Below, piece after piece: positions 46,931 to 57,024 of a stretch of DNA of 64,000 bases; the first letter of the stretch is position 1, and every line of letters starts with the position of its first letter. The notes under the pieces were generated by a model. That model did no database searches. It had not been told where the DNA came from and saw nothing but the letters and a program-made list of their open reading frames with translations. The stretch covers positions 96,869,501-96,933,500 of the forward strand of contig CP136890.1 of the NCBI GenBank assembly GCA_034359265.1, read 5' to 3'. This DNA is from Canna indica (Eukaryota; Streptophyta; Magnoliopsida; Zingiberales; Cannaceae). The translations under genes and the position numbers were made by a program.

Positions 46931-47485
46931 ACGGAACATTTATTACGAGATAATCTAAATAAATTATTAGTAATTTTAGTTAAAATTATTTGAGCTCCAT
47001 TAAATTAATGTGTTTGGTTAAAATAAATTACGGGTAATATGAATGTTCATGATAATTTACATTATCACTCAAGTGGTAATCTAAATTACCAAGAGAGAGG
47101 GTGACAATGCGGATTATAGTAAGATGATAATGTTATTTTTTTATTTTTGACAAAAATATCATCAACTAAAATATCCTCCATTGACATAGAAAAAAATCCT
47201 CGCCGCATCTCATTTGTCTCATCTCATAGTAAATTGGTAATCCCTATATTTTTTTTTTAATTTTGTCCTTTTTTAGTTTATTTTTTTATATTTGAGGATA
47301 TGTTAGTTAAAAATATAAGTTTCATAGTAATTTTTTTTTATACCAAACAAGATAACCTGAATTACTAGCGAGATTACCACTTTATCAGTATATACCAAAT
47401 ATCGTAATGTAATATTATCGATAATTTTAAAAGTGATAATTTAGATTTATAATAATCTTAAGTGGTAATGTATCAAATGTTCCGT
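46931..47485 (+). mobile_element. MITE copy B (ACGGAACATTT family)
   Basis: Perfect 11-bp terminal inverted repeats ACGGAACATTT / AAATGTTCCGT. The body aligns in reverse complement with 10082-10585. AT-rich, noncoding. No TSD was detected, so the superfamily is open. Confidence 0.65.
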
Positions 47486-47796
47486 AAGACCCTAATGGGT
47501 ATCCATATTTTATATTAAAATAATAATAGGAGAACAAGCTCGGTTTTAAAAAATAATTATGGTAAATTGCACTTTCCTCACTTTATTGTATTTAATATTT
47601 ATTACAGTTTCGTCCCTATAATTTTTAGAAGTTATACTCCCACTTGTAATCTTCTCAGTTCTTTTAGTAGTAAAATTTACCATACCATCACAAATAATTA
47701 TATATAATCAAATATTTTTAATATTAGAAATTATAAAATAATAAAAACAGTATTAAAAATTAGTTTTTGATTTATCAAAATAAAAATGTTTTATTA

Positions 47797-48652
47797 TTAA
47801 AATAAGATATTGAACTTTACAAATTCTCGTAAATTTATTCTTTTTTTTCGTTTGCTCAAATTGTATCGTATATAATCACATTTGTGTAAATTGAATCATC
47901 TCGTTAATTATCCATTAGCTACTTCGTAAAAATGATGACTTTGTTAGAAAATCAGACTTGGACCTAACTCCACCCTAAAATCAGACTTGGACCTAGCTCA
48001 AAGAGGGAGGAAAATGAGCTAGCTTTTGGGGTGGAGTTAGGTCCAAGTTTGATTTTCTAGCATGATATCAGAGTCAGACCTATTGTTGATTGTGGGCCAT
48101 CTGGAGAACTTCACGCTCCAGATGTGGATCCTGGGCGTGAGGCGGGTGTGTTAAAGTCCCACATTGCTTGAGGTTGTGATCTAAATGACCTTTAAATAGA
48201 TTGGACAATCCTCCCCCTTTGAGCTAGCTTTTGGGGTGGAGTTAGGTTCAAAGCTAATTTTCTAACCGACTTGACCCGCCGTGGAAAAAAAATAAATTTG
48301 TATACAAAAATATTTAGTATACTCCACATCGTTAATAATGTTTATAATAACTTCTAAAAATACATTAATTTTAAATAGTAAAATGATATTTATTGCATAT
48401 CACGTCAATAATATTAAAACAATATAGCGATGTAGAGTACATTAAATATTTTAATATAAAAATTATTTTTTATCCACGTCAACATACATGTCATCATTAT
48501 TTTGACGAGGTTGTTGATGGACAATTGACGGGAGAATTCAATTGACATAAATGTGGTAGTATATGATGCATTTTGAACATATGAAAGAATTTGATATATT
48601 TGTCAAAACTTGTGAAGTATTTAGGTAATTATTCTTAAAATAATTAATATAC
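47797..48652. mobile_element. Long-inverted-repeat element interrupted by a TRIM-like retroelement
   Basis: The left arm (about 47797-47937) and the reverse complement of the right arm (about 48490-48652) share ordered blocks: AATTCT near the outer end, CTCAAATTGTATCGTATAT versus TTCAAAATGCATCATATAC, CACATTTGTGTAAATTGAAT versus CACATTTATGTCAATTGAAT, TCTCCCGTCAATTGTCCAT-like sequence, then AAAATGATGAC. An inner palindrome lies at about 48290-48490. The TRIM at 47942-48266 separates the arms. No TSD identified. Confidence 0.5.
47942..48266 (+). mobile_element. TRIM-like miniature LTR retroelement with rearranged 5' LTR
   Basis: The 3' LTR runs TGTTAAAGTCCCACATTG (48149) to TTTTCTAAC (about 48266). 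Its end segment (GAGCTAGCTTTTGGGGTGGA plus GTTAGGTCC) is repeated at 48016-48062 as the end of the 5' LTR. That copy is directly followed by TGATATCAGAGTC, one mismatch from the initiator-Met tRNA primer site TGGTATCAGAGC. A G-rich polypurine-like stretch (GGGCGTGAGGCGGG) precedes the 3' LTR. The first part of the 5' LTR is replaced by an inverted copy of its own end (47943-47980). Confidence 0.7.
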
Positions 48653-48664
48653 TTGAGGCTGAGG

Positions 48665-49030
48665 TGGGGGTGTAAGTGAGCCGAGCAGCTCATGATCTAC
48701 TCGAGATCGAATCGATGAAAACTCGAACTCGACTCGATTTTATCGAGCTCGAGCCATGCTTTACATACGAGCGAGCCGAGCTCAAGCTAAGCAATACTTG
48801 ACTCGAGCGGCTTGCAAGCCTAATCGAACTTCATATATTTATATATAATTATATGAATATTAATATTTCATATCAGGTCGAGCATAAATCTGAGTTGAGT
48901 CGAGCTTGCGAAAAATAAACGAGCCAAGCACGAGCCCAGATATTGAAGCTCGATCGAGCTCGAGCTCGACATTTCTTAAACGAGCTGAGCTCGAGCACAA
49001 GCAAGCTCGGCTCGGCTCGATTACACCCTG
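48665..49030. mobile_element. hAT-like MITE rich in CTCGAGC motifs, 8-bp TSD
   Basis: Ends GGGTGTAAGTGAGCCGAGC and GCTCGGCTCGATTACACCC are inverted repeats. The body is made of GAGCTCGAGC/CGAACTCGACTCG words. The perfect 8-bp duplication GGCTGAGG flanks it (48657-48664 and 49031-49038), as for hAT elements. Confidence 0.8.
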
Positions 49031-49038
49031 GGCTGAGG

Positions 49039-49359
49039 AGATGAGTGCAATTCTAGTAAATTAAGAAATAGTTTAATAAGATGGGGGTATAATTGATCCA
49101 AAATTGTCATTCTCAAATTTAAATGAAAGCACCGTAATACCGAAGAGAACAGAGCGAGGTTCAATTATAATCTTCTCAGGTTTTGCAAGACAATTTAATT
49201 TTAGGGATAACTAGTAAACAGTACGTAGGATTGTAGGAATCAAGCAGAAACATAATTACCAACTATATAGCTTAGCTCTGCTTTAGCTTAATTAATTTCG
49301 AGTTCTACTGGAATCAATAACGCAGAGGCTATAATTAATACGATTAATATAATATTTAA
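49039..49359. other. AP3 3' flank
   Basis: AT-rich and probably includes the AP3 3' UTR (minus strand). No further feature seen. Confidence 0.5.
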
Positions 49360-50680
49360 TCAGGCGAGACGCAGATCGTAGAATCCGTAGGCGATTCCTT
49401 GAAGGTTGGGCTGGTTGGGTTGAACCCGGATTGCGTACACGTGGGACCCGCCGCCGTTGGCCAGCACAACTGCGCCGTCGTCATCGTCGTCCACGAATCC
49501 CCCGTAAGCAGCAGCTTGTTCATCTTTGATCTCCTGAATTAATTCAAACTAAGAATATATTGCATATATATACTAAAATATATGCGTTAAAATGTTGATT
49601 AATTACCAGTTCTTGCAGAAGATGCCTGTGTGCTTCATGGGCGCTCTTCAGCTGCATTTAATCCAGTGTAAATTCGACGAGAAGATTAATTAATGAATGT
49701 TTAAGATCCATTAATTAGCTAGATGACATGTATGAATTTTATCACGAGTATTTTATACATGAAAGGAGAGTTCTGCGTGCTGCATAATTAATTAAAGCAT
49801 GTTTCATACCTTCTTCTTGTAGGTGTCTGTCTGAGTTGAGATCAAGTGATACTGCGCATGTCATCCAATATAACCAACAATATGAGGGTTTTCAGTGATA
49901 AAAATATCATCTTAATTTTCACAGTAGCAAATGTCTAGTAACATGATTAAAAGCAGAGAAAAAAGAATGGATCTATTACATACTTTTCTTTCACGAACTG
50001 TTTTCAAAGCTTCATCCAAATTTTGCTCAAGACCGCGCAAGTCCTTTATGTCCATACTTTCTAATCCTTCACCCATCCGTTGCCTTCAAGCATTTCAATA
50101 ATTAATTAAGCACAATTTCACCTCATCAAATTAGGCATTTCCTCATTTACCAACATACAACACCAACCTTATTTCTCTGCGTAGGTTCCTATTGATCTCC
50201 TTCAGATGGTTCAGATAATTTTGCATTTTCTACAGAAACATATCATTTAAGAACATCATATTAAACATAACTGTAAAAGTTAAATTGATATTAAATCTCT
50301 GAGAAGGATTCTTTCGTTGCCTCATATTGAGCACTCCATAAGTCGATTCCAGTGACTTGCTGGTAGCGATCATACATCTTCTTGGTGCTGAATCATCCAT
50401 TTATGCAAGCACCAATTAAGAGCGTTAAATGCTGTATGATCGATAAAAGATAGATGAAGGGAAGTGTGGGGTGAGGTTGACAGCTGACATACTCTATGGA
50501 AGGGCTACAGTACTTAGAGAACTTGCCGGTGCTGGAGAACATGATGATTGAGACTTGTGCGTCACACAGCACGGTGAGCTCCTTGGCCTTCTTCATGATC
50601 CCTGTCCTCCGCTTGGAGTATGTCACCTGCCTGTTGGTTGGGTTCTCTATCTTCTTTATCACTATCTTCCCCCTCCCCAT
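49360..50680 (-). CDS. AP3/DEF-like: B-class MADS-box transcription factor, AP3/DEF lineage
   Basis: Seven exons on the minus strand: 50680-50493, 50387-50321, 50229-50168, 50083-49984, 49851-49810, 49651-49607 and 49533-49360 (188, 67, 62, 100, 42, 45, 174 bp), giving 225 aa. The short-exon sizes 67-62-100-42-45 are those of AP3/PI-type MIKC genes. The MADS domain (1-60) reads [18 protein letters not shown]…[16 protein letters not shown], with [10 protein letters not shown] typical of monocot AP3 proteins. The K domain follows from LWSAQYEKMQ to [11 protein letters not shown]. The C-terminus has a PI-derived motif ([14 protein letters not shown]) and a paleoAP3 motif (YGFYDLRLA), so it is AP3 and not PI. 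These proteins form nuclear heterodimers with PI/GLO, bind CArG boxes and specify petals/tepals and stamens. Intron 2 must begin GC (GAG|GCAACG). All introns are short (73-158 bp). Confidence 0.96.
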
Positions 50681-51711
50681 CTCCCTCTCTTCGCACTCCT
50701 CTCCTCTCTCTGCAGATCTCTCCTTTTTTTCAGATGAGGAAGATGAGAATCAAGGGAGACGAAGTGCAAGAAGAATGAGAAAGAGAGAGAGAGAGAGTAA
50801 AGTTGGTGAAGTACTGTGGGTGGGGATGATGTGATGCAAGAGAGAAAAAAAAAAGACGGAAGCAGTTTCCATATGTGTTTGGAAGTGAAAGCTGAGTGCT
50901 TTGTGTGTGGACTGGTCTTTCCCAAACAGTGAAGAATTGTAGGTGTTGCATTAAATTATGGTGTCTTTCTGGTTTAAGGATCAGTCACCTTTCCCATATC
51001 ACATGCTCTTGTGACCTCCATGAGGACCATGACCATTTTTAGGAATCCACCTGCCAAAGTCCAAAAGTTAAGGGACGATAAATTTTTGCAATGCACTCGT
51101 GTATACTTGAGCAGTTTAGCGCTTCCATAAATTCATGGCAGTAAATGGACGAGTGCTGTCGAGTCATGAGCCATTTGCACGGCTCCGATGGTGTCTTTTC
51201 TATATCAAGCGAGGGTATTAAATCAATAGTCTGCAACTTGCATGTATCATTGTGCAAGTGAAGAGAATTCACGGAGGATGGGGGAATTAAGCCTAAGATA
51301 AAGCTAAGTGAAATGCTGAACCGAGGGAGATGGATTCCTACTCTGATTTAATTGGCTGAAAGGGGTAATGGAGAAACGATAGCTTTCTCTTTTGTCTTCC
51401 TTCTCATCAAAGACAACAAAGTACAAGGCAGTGAAGGAGCTTGAGAGGGCACAAATAAGCTCTCGTGTAGTCCACTTTAATTATTGTGTTTAAAACGAGG
51501 CCGGCTGATGTCAAATTGGATTAGAATTGGTTCGGGTTGAAGCCTGGTTAAACCAGGATTCCACTGCGGATCGATCTGATATTTATTCCACGTGGCGCTC
51601 ATCGAATGATATAGGCCGGTTTAAGCCCAAATTGGCGACTTAGAAGTTAGAAGGGAAAAGAGGGTGCGGAGTCTGCCGTCTGCGGACTTCTCCCATTCCG
51701 TGCCGCGTCGC
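50681..51711. promoter_or_regulatory. Divergent intergenic region between AP3 and the OXLD1-like gene
   Basis: About 1.03 kb shared upstream DNA. On the AP3 side the leader is CT/GA-rich, with (GA)n at 50779-50798 on the plus strand. At 51033-51043 there is CCATTTTTAGG, one base longer than a CArG box. No TATA box was assigned with confidence. The open frames at 50496-50951 on both strands come from the CT-rich leader. Confidence 0.5.
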
Positions 51712-52080
51712 ATGCGAACAGCTGTGTTTTCCCCAATCGCCGCCCGGCTTGTCCATTCCACCGCCCTCTTCAGCCGCTCGCCTCGCCTCCCCCTCTGCCG
51801 ACGACGATCGCCTCCGATTTGGATTTCCATCGCTGTTCGTTCTTGTTCGACCATGGAATCTGCTGGGGTCGAGAATGGCAAGGAGGAGGACAAGATTGGG
51901 AAGACGGTGGAGAAACCTAAACCGGCGGAACCCTCGCCGACGCCTCTGCCACTTCCTCCGGAGAAGCCACTTCCGGGCGATTGCTGCGGGAGCGGATGCG
52001 TCAGATGCGTGTGGGACATCTACTACGAGGAGGTCGAAGCCTACAACGAGAGCCTCCGCCGGGCATCCGAAAACAAGTAA
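51712..52080 (+). CDS. Oxidored-like (OXLD1-type) domain protein, probably mitochondrial
   Basis: Single exon, 122 aa, from the ATG at 51712; an in-frame GTG upstream is not a start. The N-terminal 45 residues are rich in Arg, Ser, Ala and hydrophobics with no acidic residue (MRTAVFSPIAARLVHSTALF…), as in a mitochondrial transit peptide. A linker rich in Glu, Lys and Pro follows. The C-terminal half carries the Oxidored-like signature at about 82-112: PPEKPLPGDCCGSGCVRCVW then DIYYEEVEAYNES, with four Cys (C91, C92, C96, C99). The family is widespread and small, and its function in plants is not established; the name oxidoreductase-like is historical. It is divergent from AP3, about 1 kb away. 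Downstream a long-inverted-repeat element begins about 120 bp after the stop. Confidence 0.88.
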   Translation: MRTAVFSPIAARLVHSTALFSRSPRLPLCRRRSPPIWISIAVRSCSTMESAGVENGKEEDKIGKTVEKPKPAEPSPTPLPLPPEKPLPGDCCGSGCVRCVWDIYYEEVEAYNESLRRASENK

Positions 52081-52199
52081 CACGGTGACACCGCAGTTCT
52101 TTTCACCGTTCAACGTCTCCTCCCCTAATAAAGCATGTTACTTGCTCACAATTCCGTTGTTTTATTATCAGGGATTCGTCCCCCCTCGTTTGTAATTTA

Positions 52200-53385
52200 T
52201 ATCTATTGATTCTAGAATCTCATTCTTTTCGATATTGTTATAAGCGATAATAGACTAAAAAATTATAAAGTTTACAAAAATTTTAAAAATTACTCACGAT
52301 TTTAAATTTAGTCTATAAATATACAATATTTGCTTTCGTTTATATCTTCTATCAAATTGTCACGTACCGTCTCAACTTAGTTAACGTGGAGGTAAACGAT
52401 ATTTGAATAGTCTGACTACATCATATGTGGCAGATAAATCGATATTTTTTTCTCTTTTTTCTCTTCTTCCTTCCAACAACTATCACTTTTTTATAAAAAT
52501 AAATTATTTTTTTTCTTCTTTTTCTCTCCGCAATGGCGGAACACTATCCTCCGCAGTCATGATCGCCATCGGTACAATAAACATCTTCTTCTCTGCCTCC
52601 TCTTCTCCTTCTTCTCCTCCACCTTCTCCTTCTCCTCATATGGCTGAGCACCTCATCTCCTCCTCCTTTTCCTCCACCTCCTCCTCCCAATGTGGTTGAG
52701 CATCATCCTCCACAGTTATGGTCACCGCCGACATGATGGACTTCTTCTTCTTCTCCACCTCCTTCTTTTCCTCCACCTCCTCCTCCCCATATGGCTGAGC
52801 ACCTCGCCGCCTCCTCCTTCTTCTCCTCCTCCTCCACCTCCTCCTCCCCATAGGGTTGAGCACCATCCTCTACAGCCATGGCCGCCGTCGGCACGTGGCG
52901 AATGAGGGAACGAAAGGTGTGGGAGTACTAGTGGCGGTGGGAGGGAGAGGATGTTGGCTTGTTGGAGGGGAGGTGGTTCTGCTTGTAAATCTTTGGGATG
53001 GAGGAGGAGGAGGAGCGGTGGGAGGGAAAGGATGTTGGCTTGCCGGAGGAGAGGTGGTTCTGTTGCAAATTTTTGGGATGGAGGAGGAGGCGGCGATGGC
53101 AGTAGGTGGTAGAAAAAAAAATACGTTTTAAATTATTATTCGTGCCTAGATATACGTGGCAGGCCACGTATGACGCCGTCATGACACACAAGCATCGTTT
53201 ACCTCCACGTCAGCTAAGTTGAGACGGCACGTGACGATTTGGTAAATGACATAAACAGAAGCAAATGTTGTGCATTTACAGACTAAATTTGAAAACGTGA
53301 GTAGACGTAAATTTTTTGCAAATCTTGTGATTTTTTTGTCTATTATTCTTCGTTAAAATATCGATTTCAATAGATTTGTTCAAGA
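52200..53385. mobile_element. Long-TIR nonautonomous element (Mutator-like) with CT-rich tandem core
   Basis: The left arm at about 52200-52410 (…GATAATAGAC, ATTTAGTCTATAAAT, TTTGCTTTCGTTTAT, GTCACGTACCGTCTCAAC, GTGGAGGTAAACGA) is mirrored at about 53195-53385 (rc: AATAATAGAC, ATTTAGTCTGTAAAT, TTTGCTTCTGTTTAT, GTCACGTGCCGTCTCAAC, GTGGAGGTAAACGA). The arms are about 180-200 bp. The core has repeated CCTCCTCCTCC…ATGGCTGAGCACC units (52560-52860) and two near-identical units of about 80 bp with GGATGTTGGCTTG (about 52945-53090). These yield proline-rich frames that are not genes. No clear TSD. Confidence 0.7.
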
Positions 53386-54155
53386 AAATTTCGGATGTCA
53401 TACAATCGTTTTTGTAAGAGTATCAAATGAACAAGTTGTTTTGTTCATCAATTTAACACAATAATGAATTATCAAAAGCACTGAATCTACTTTAACGATT
53501 GTCTGAGAAAACAAATTGCATTAACTCATTTGAAATGTTTCCACTACTAGAAAAATGGGCATCAGCAGCGGCTGATGCCGTTGCTGAGCCGTTACTGAAA
53601 AGCATCAGCAACGACCGAGCCGTTGCAATGGAGCCGTGGCAGAAAATCGCGTTGCTGATAACTTAGCAACGGATCAGCAACGGCCGCTCGGGTCGTTGCT
53701 AAAAATGTTATCAGCAACGATTTTGCCACGGACCCGGAGCCGTTGCGGATAACATTAATAGCAACGGCCGCTGAGTCCGTAGCAACGCCGTTAGTAAAAT
53801 CTCGTCGCTAAGTCGTTGCTGTAGGTCATCAGCAACGGCTTTCGATACACTTTTAGCAACGGCTTTCCCACGGACGGCCGTGGGAAAGCCGTTGCTGATG
53901 ATGTGAATCTGGTAACGAAAAAATTTCAAATTTCCATTGATACATTGATACATAACTCACACACCCATACACTCATACACACATTCATTCACACATCACA
54001 AATACACCAAGATATACATCAAAATAATTATATTTATATTGATAATTATCCACAATAGTATAAAAACTATTCAAATGCAAAATTGAAGTATCAATATCCA
54101 AACAAAATAAATTAAACAAGTCCAATATCTCAGTAACAAAGTCAATATAAAAAAA

Positions 54156-55134
54156 ATCTCACGACGACGATGGAGGATGGTCTGGATCATATGGCGGGGT
54201 CTGGAGTGCTTGAGTGTACACCGGCATGGACTGACTCGAGGACGATGGATTAGATGATGCCGAAGAGATGCCTGCTTCGGGATGACCTGACATGTTGCGT
54301 AGCATAGCTTGTATATCCGCCATCATCTGACTCTGGCGCTCCATTATCTCAGTCTGACGCGCGACCGTGTCCTCTAGAGTCCTTATTATGCTACTATGAT
54401 CATAACTAGATTTAGAGGTTGACGGCCGCTCACCAGCGATCGGAGGGGTCGGTGCCCCAAGTGGCCATAGTACGGCTCGCGCATGACCACTATCTGCGAA
54501 GCCATATACGCGGCCATGGTCCCAGCCACCTGCGGCCTCGACCCACGTTGTTGCGTCAAAGTCCTCGGGGGTACCCCCGCGCTGCACTACCGTCTGGCTG
54601 TAGGTCTCCTACTCGAGTTTGATTTTTTGTTTAATATTTATCATAAAACTTAAATTATAAATATATAATGAATAATTTAAACAAATATATAGTTACCATA
54701 ATGTATGCAGCGCGGTTGTCGATGTACTCCCCCGTCCCATGTGCTCGACGGTGAGTCCGCTCAAACACCGCCATCAGGGAGGGTCGCTGGACAGTCCCGT
54801 CATCCGACACCGTCGTCTACATTTACAAAACAAATACATTAATTAGTACACATAGTAACAAATAAAATATATAATTAAAAGATATACATACCATACGGTT
54901 CGCGTGGACTGCAAATGCAACAGAGCCGTCGGTGTGACGCGCTGCTCCCCCCGACATGCGATTTCTAACCGCATTCCGAGAAACCTCCTGCCATCGATCC
55001 GTCGACCATATTCCCACGAGCTGGTCCCATATATCCGGAGTAATCCAATCGGGGCCGTATCCCCGAGTCTCCGCGATGTTAGTGGTCCTAGCTTGGGCCA
55101 TAGCCTGGGACCGAGCCTGCCCCAGCTGCCCGTT
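54156..55134 (-). pseudogene. TNPA-like remnant in element 3
   Basis: Holds the 3' part of exon 3 (from NGQLGQARSQAM), exon 4 and exon 5 of the TNPA-like gene, ending at 54159. Splice sites AACCGTATG|GTATGT and the exon-5 acceptor TAG|GAGACC are preserved. It has no start of its own after the deletion. Confidence 0.8.
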
Positions 55135-55633
55135 CTTTATTCGGTAATTCAATCTCTACCGCAGTTTGTACTTCTGTGATATCAACCGCTGTAGTATCTG
55201 GTGGGACTGATGTCTGAAGAACTAGCCGATCAACATTATCATTCAGGTGGAATTGACCCCCAAGACTATCAAGTATCATAGTTCTATAGGGATTACATTG
55301 ACTGGATGAAGAAGCACCAGCAGAGGAAGATTCACCATATGTCTGAACGACAGGATTGCTCGACGTCCCGACTTCGCGTGACTCCCCGTGACAAGTCCAT
55401 AGAAAATATCTTGGTGCAAATCCTTTGGTATATAGATGCAGAGTGACAGTCTCCCGATCCAAAAATCGTCCATTCGAACAAATGCGGCACGAACATCGGA
55501 TTTGATCACCGATGCTAAAGAAATTCTGATTCGAATAGGCAAAATTTAGGAAGTACGTTACGCCTAATCGAAACTCATTCGTTAAAGCTCCACGATCAAG
55601 ACGTTGGTACATCCAACTTCGATCAGCCGACAT
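55088..55633 (-). pseudogene. Chimeric truncated transposase ORF of element 3
   Basis: From ATG at 55633 the frame encodes the transposase-associated domain (CSCRIC zinc residues kept) and about 165 residues of TNPD N-terminus up to EIELPNKE. It then crosses the deletion junction (about 55134) into TNPA exon 3 in a different frame, adding a short tail (RAAGAGSVPGYGPS) before a stop. It lacks the whole catalytic core. If expressed it could only act as a DNA- or partner-binding fragment. Confidence 0.82.
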
Positions 55634-55707
55634 GATTCTGTCAATTAATGACAATTTCTTTGGTTAATGTCTTTAGGTGAGATTGTCCTATTCCATTCGG
55701 GATTTAT

Positions 55708-55894
55708 GTTATTTATATTGCACTAAGTACTTATTTTAACCGCTAACTTCATTCTAAATTTCGGCAGCATCTCCCTACAGTTCTTCGAATACGCATATCA
55801 TCTGGGCGCGTATCGGAGAACAAGAGAGATGTTGCCGAAATTTAGAATAATTAGTTAACAGTTAAAATAAGAACGTAAGTGCAGTACAAATAAC
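55708..55894. repeat. Palindrome of element 3, left arm decayed
   Basis: Colinear with the palindromes of elements 1 and 2. The right arm is intact (TTAACAGTTAAAATAAGAAC…), while the left arm has several substitutions and small losses (TTTATATTGCACTAAGTACT, CGCTAACTTCATTC). Confidence 0.85.
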
Positions 55895-56097
55895 TATATT
55901 CCCAAATTGTCCAATCAGGGACAATTCAAGAATTGTACGTCGTATAAAAGATCATCTACTTCTTTTACACGAACATACAATCCCCGAACGGATCTAAGGT
56001 TTTGCTAAATCATATCCGACTCGTCGATGCGTACGTGAAACATATCAACTCGTCGGATGGATGATTATTTTCTAAATATTTCGAGACAGTTCGAGTC

Positions 56098-56216
56098 CAT
56101 ATTGGACAATTCCGACACGAGTCCAAATTCGACGATAATTGGAAGAGTCCGAAGTGGACGATTCCGGTGCGTGTCCGAAGTGGACGATTCCGGTGCGTGT
56201 CCGAAGTGGACAATTC
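56098..56216. repeat. Degenerate 26-bp tandem array of element 3
   Basis: Four to five diverged units (GTGGACGATTCCGGTGCGTG plus TCCGAA). It is shorter and less regular than in elements 1 and 2, and is followed by a tandem run of ATTAATCTAACAAATTAAA units (56228-56330). Confidence 0.75.
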
Positions 56217-57024
56217 CGAAATTAATCTAAATCCTAAAAATTAATCTAAACCCTAATAATTAATCTAACAAATTAAATAATTAATCTAACAAATTAAATA
56301 ATTAATCTAACAAATTAAACAGTTAATCTAAATAATTAATTAACATATATAAAAAAAAATTAAAAAAAATATAAATCTGCAATTTCCGGCGTCGGAGTCC
56401 GGTGGACTCCGGCGCCGGCGTACAGTGTCCGGACACTGTAAAAGCTCCGGCGGCGGCCATCGGCCGACTGCCGCGCGGCCGCAACGGGGAGAGACGGTCG
56501 GACGGCGATGATTACCTGAAATCGGCGGTCGAGGACGGACGACAGCGTCGGCAGCGGCGGCAAGAGGCGGAGGAGGAGGAGACGGCGACAGCAGCGGGAG
56601 GAAGAATGGTCGGGCGCGATCTGCGACCTATATAAACTTATCAGCAACGGCTCACTCGCCCGTTAGAAAGCCGTTGCTAATAATTTATCATCAGCAACGA
56701 CTCACTTGTTCGTTAGAAAGCCGTTGCTGATAATTAAAATCATCAACCACGGCGTGCGTGCCCGTTAGAAAGCCGTTGCAGATACAACCTATCTGCAACG
56801 GCTTGAATGGCCGTAAGAATGCCGTTGCAAATAGCAACGGCTTGAGCGGCCGTTGCTGAAGACTCAATTTCTAGTAGTGTTCCTTCATCATAATTCGAAC
56901 TTTTCCATAACAGGCTTTTACTTTCAGCATATGATAGTTCAGATCCAAAGTGAAATTTTTAGGGTGCAGAATTTTCAATGCAAGTATAAACGCAGTATAG
57001 AAATAAATACTTACAAACATAACC

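Larger units (their letters stand above)
53542..56879 (-). mobile_element. CACTA transposon element 3 (3338 bp), internal-deletion derivative
   Basis: Ends CACTACTAGAAA / TTTCTAGTAGTG, with one extra variant near the left end (GAAAAATGGG). The target duplication is TTC (53539-53541 and 56880-56882). It has both subterminal arrays (53558-53900, 56638-56865), the TATA/leader/donor block, a degenerate 26-bp array and the palindrome. The middle, from within the transposase N-terminus to within TNPA exon 3, is deleted. It lies 145 bp downstream of the P450 stop codon. Confidence 0.93.

Noticed and set aside
51033..51043. CArG box upstream of AP3 (CCATTTTTAGG)
   Set aside because: Has seven A/T bases between CC and GG; a canonical CArG box has six, so not annotated as a site.
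52403..53131. Pro/Ser- or Glu-rich frames
   Set aside because: Low-complexity core of a long-TIR element; no start context, domain or conservation.
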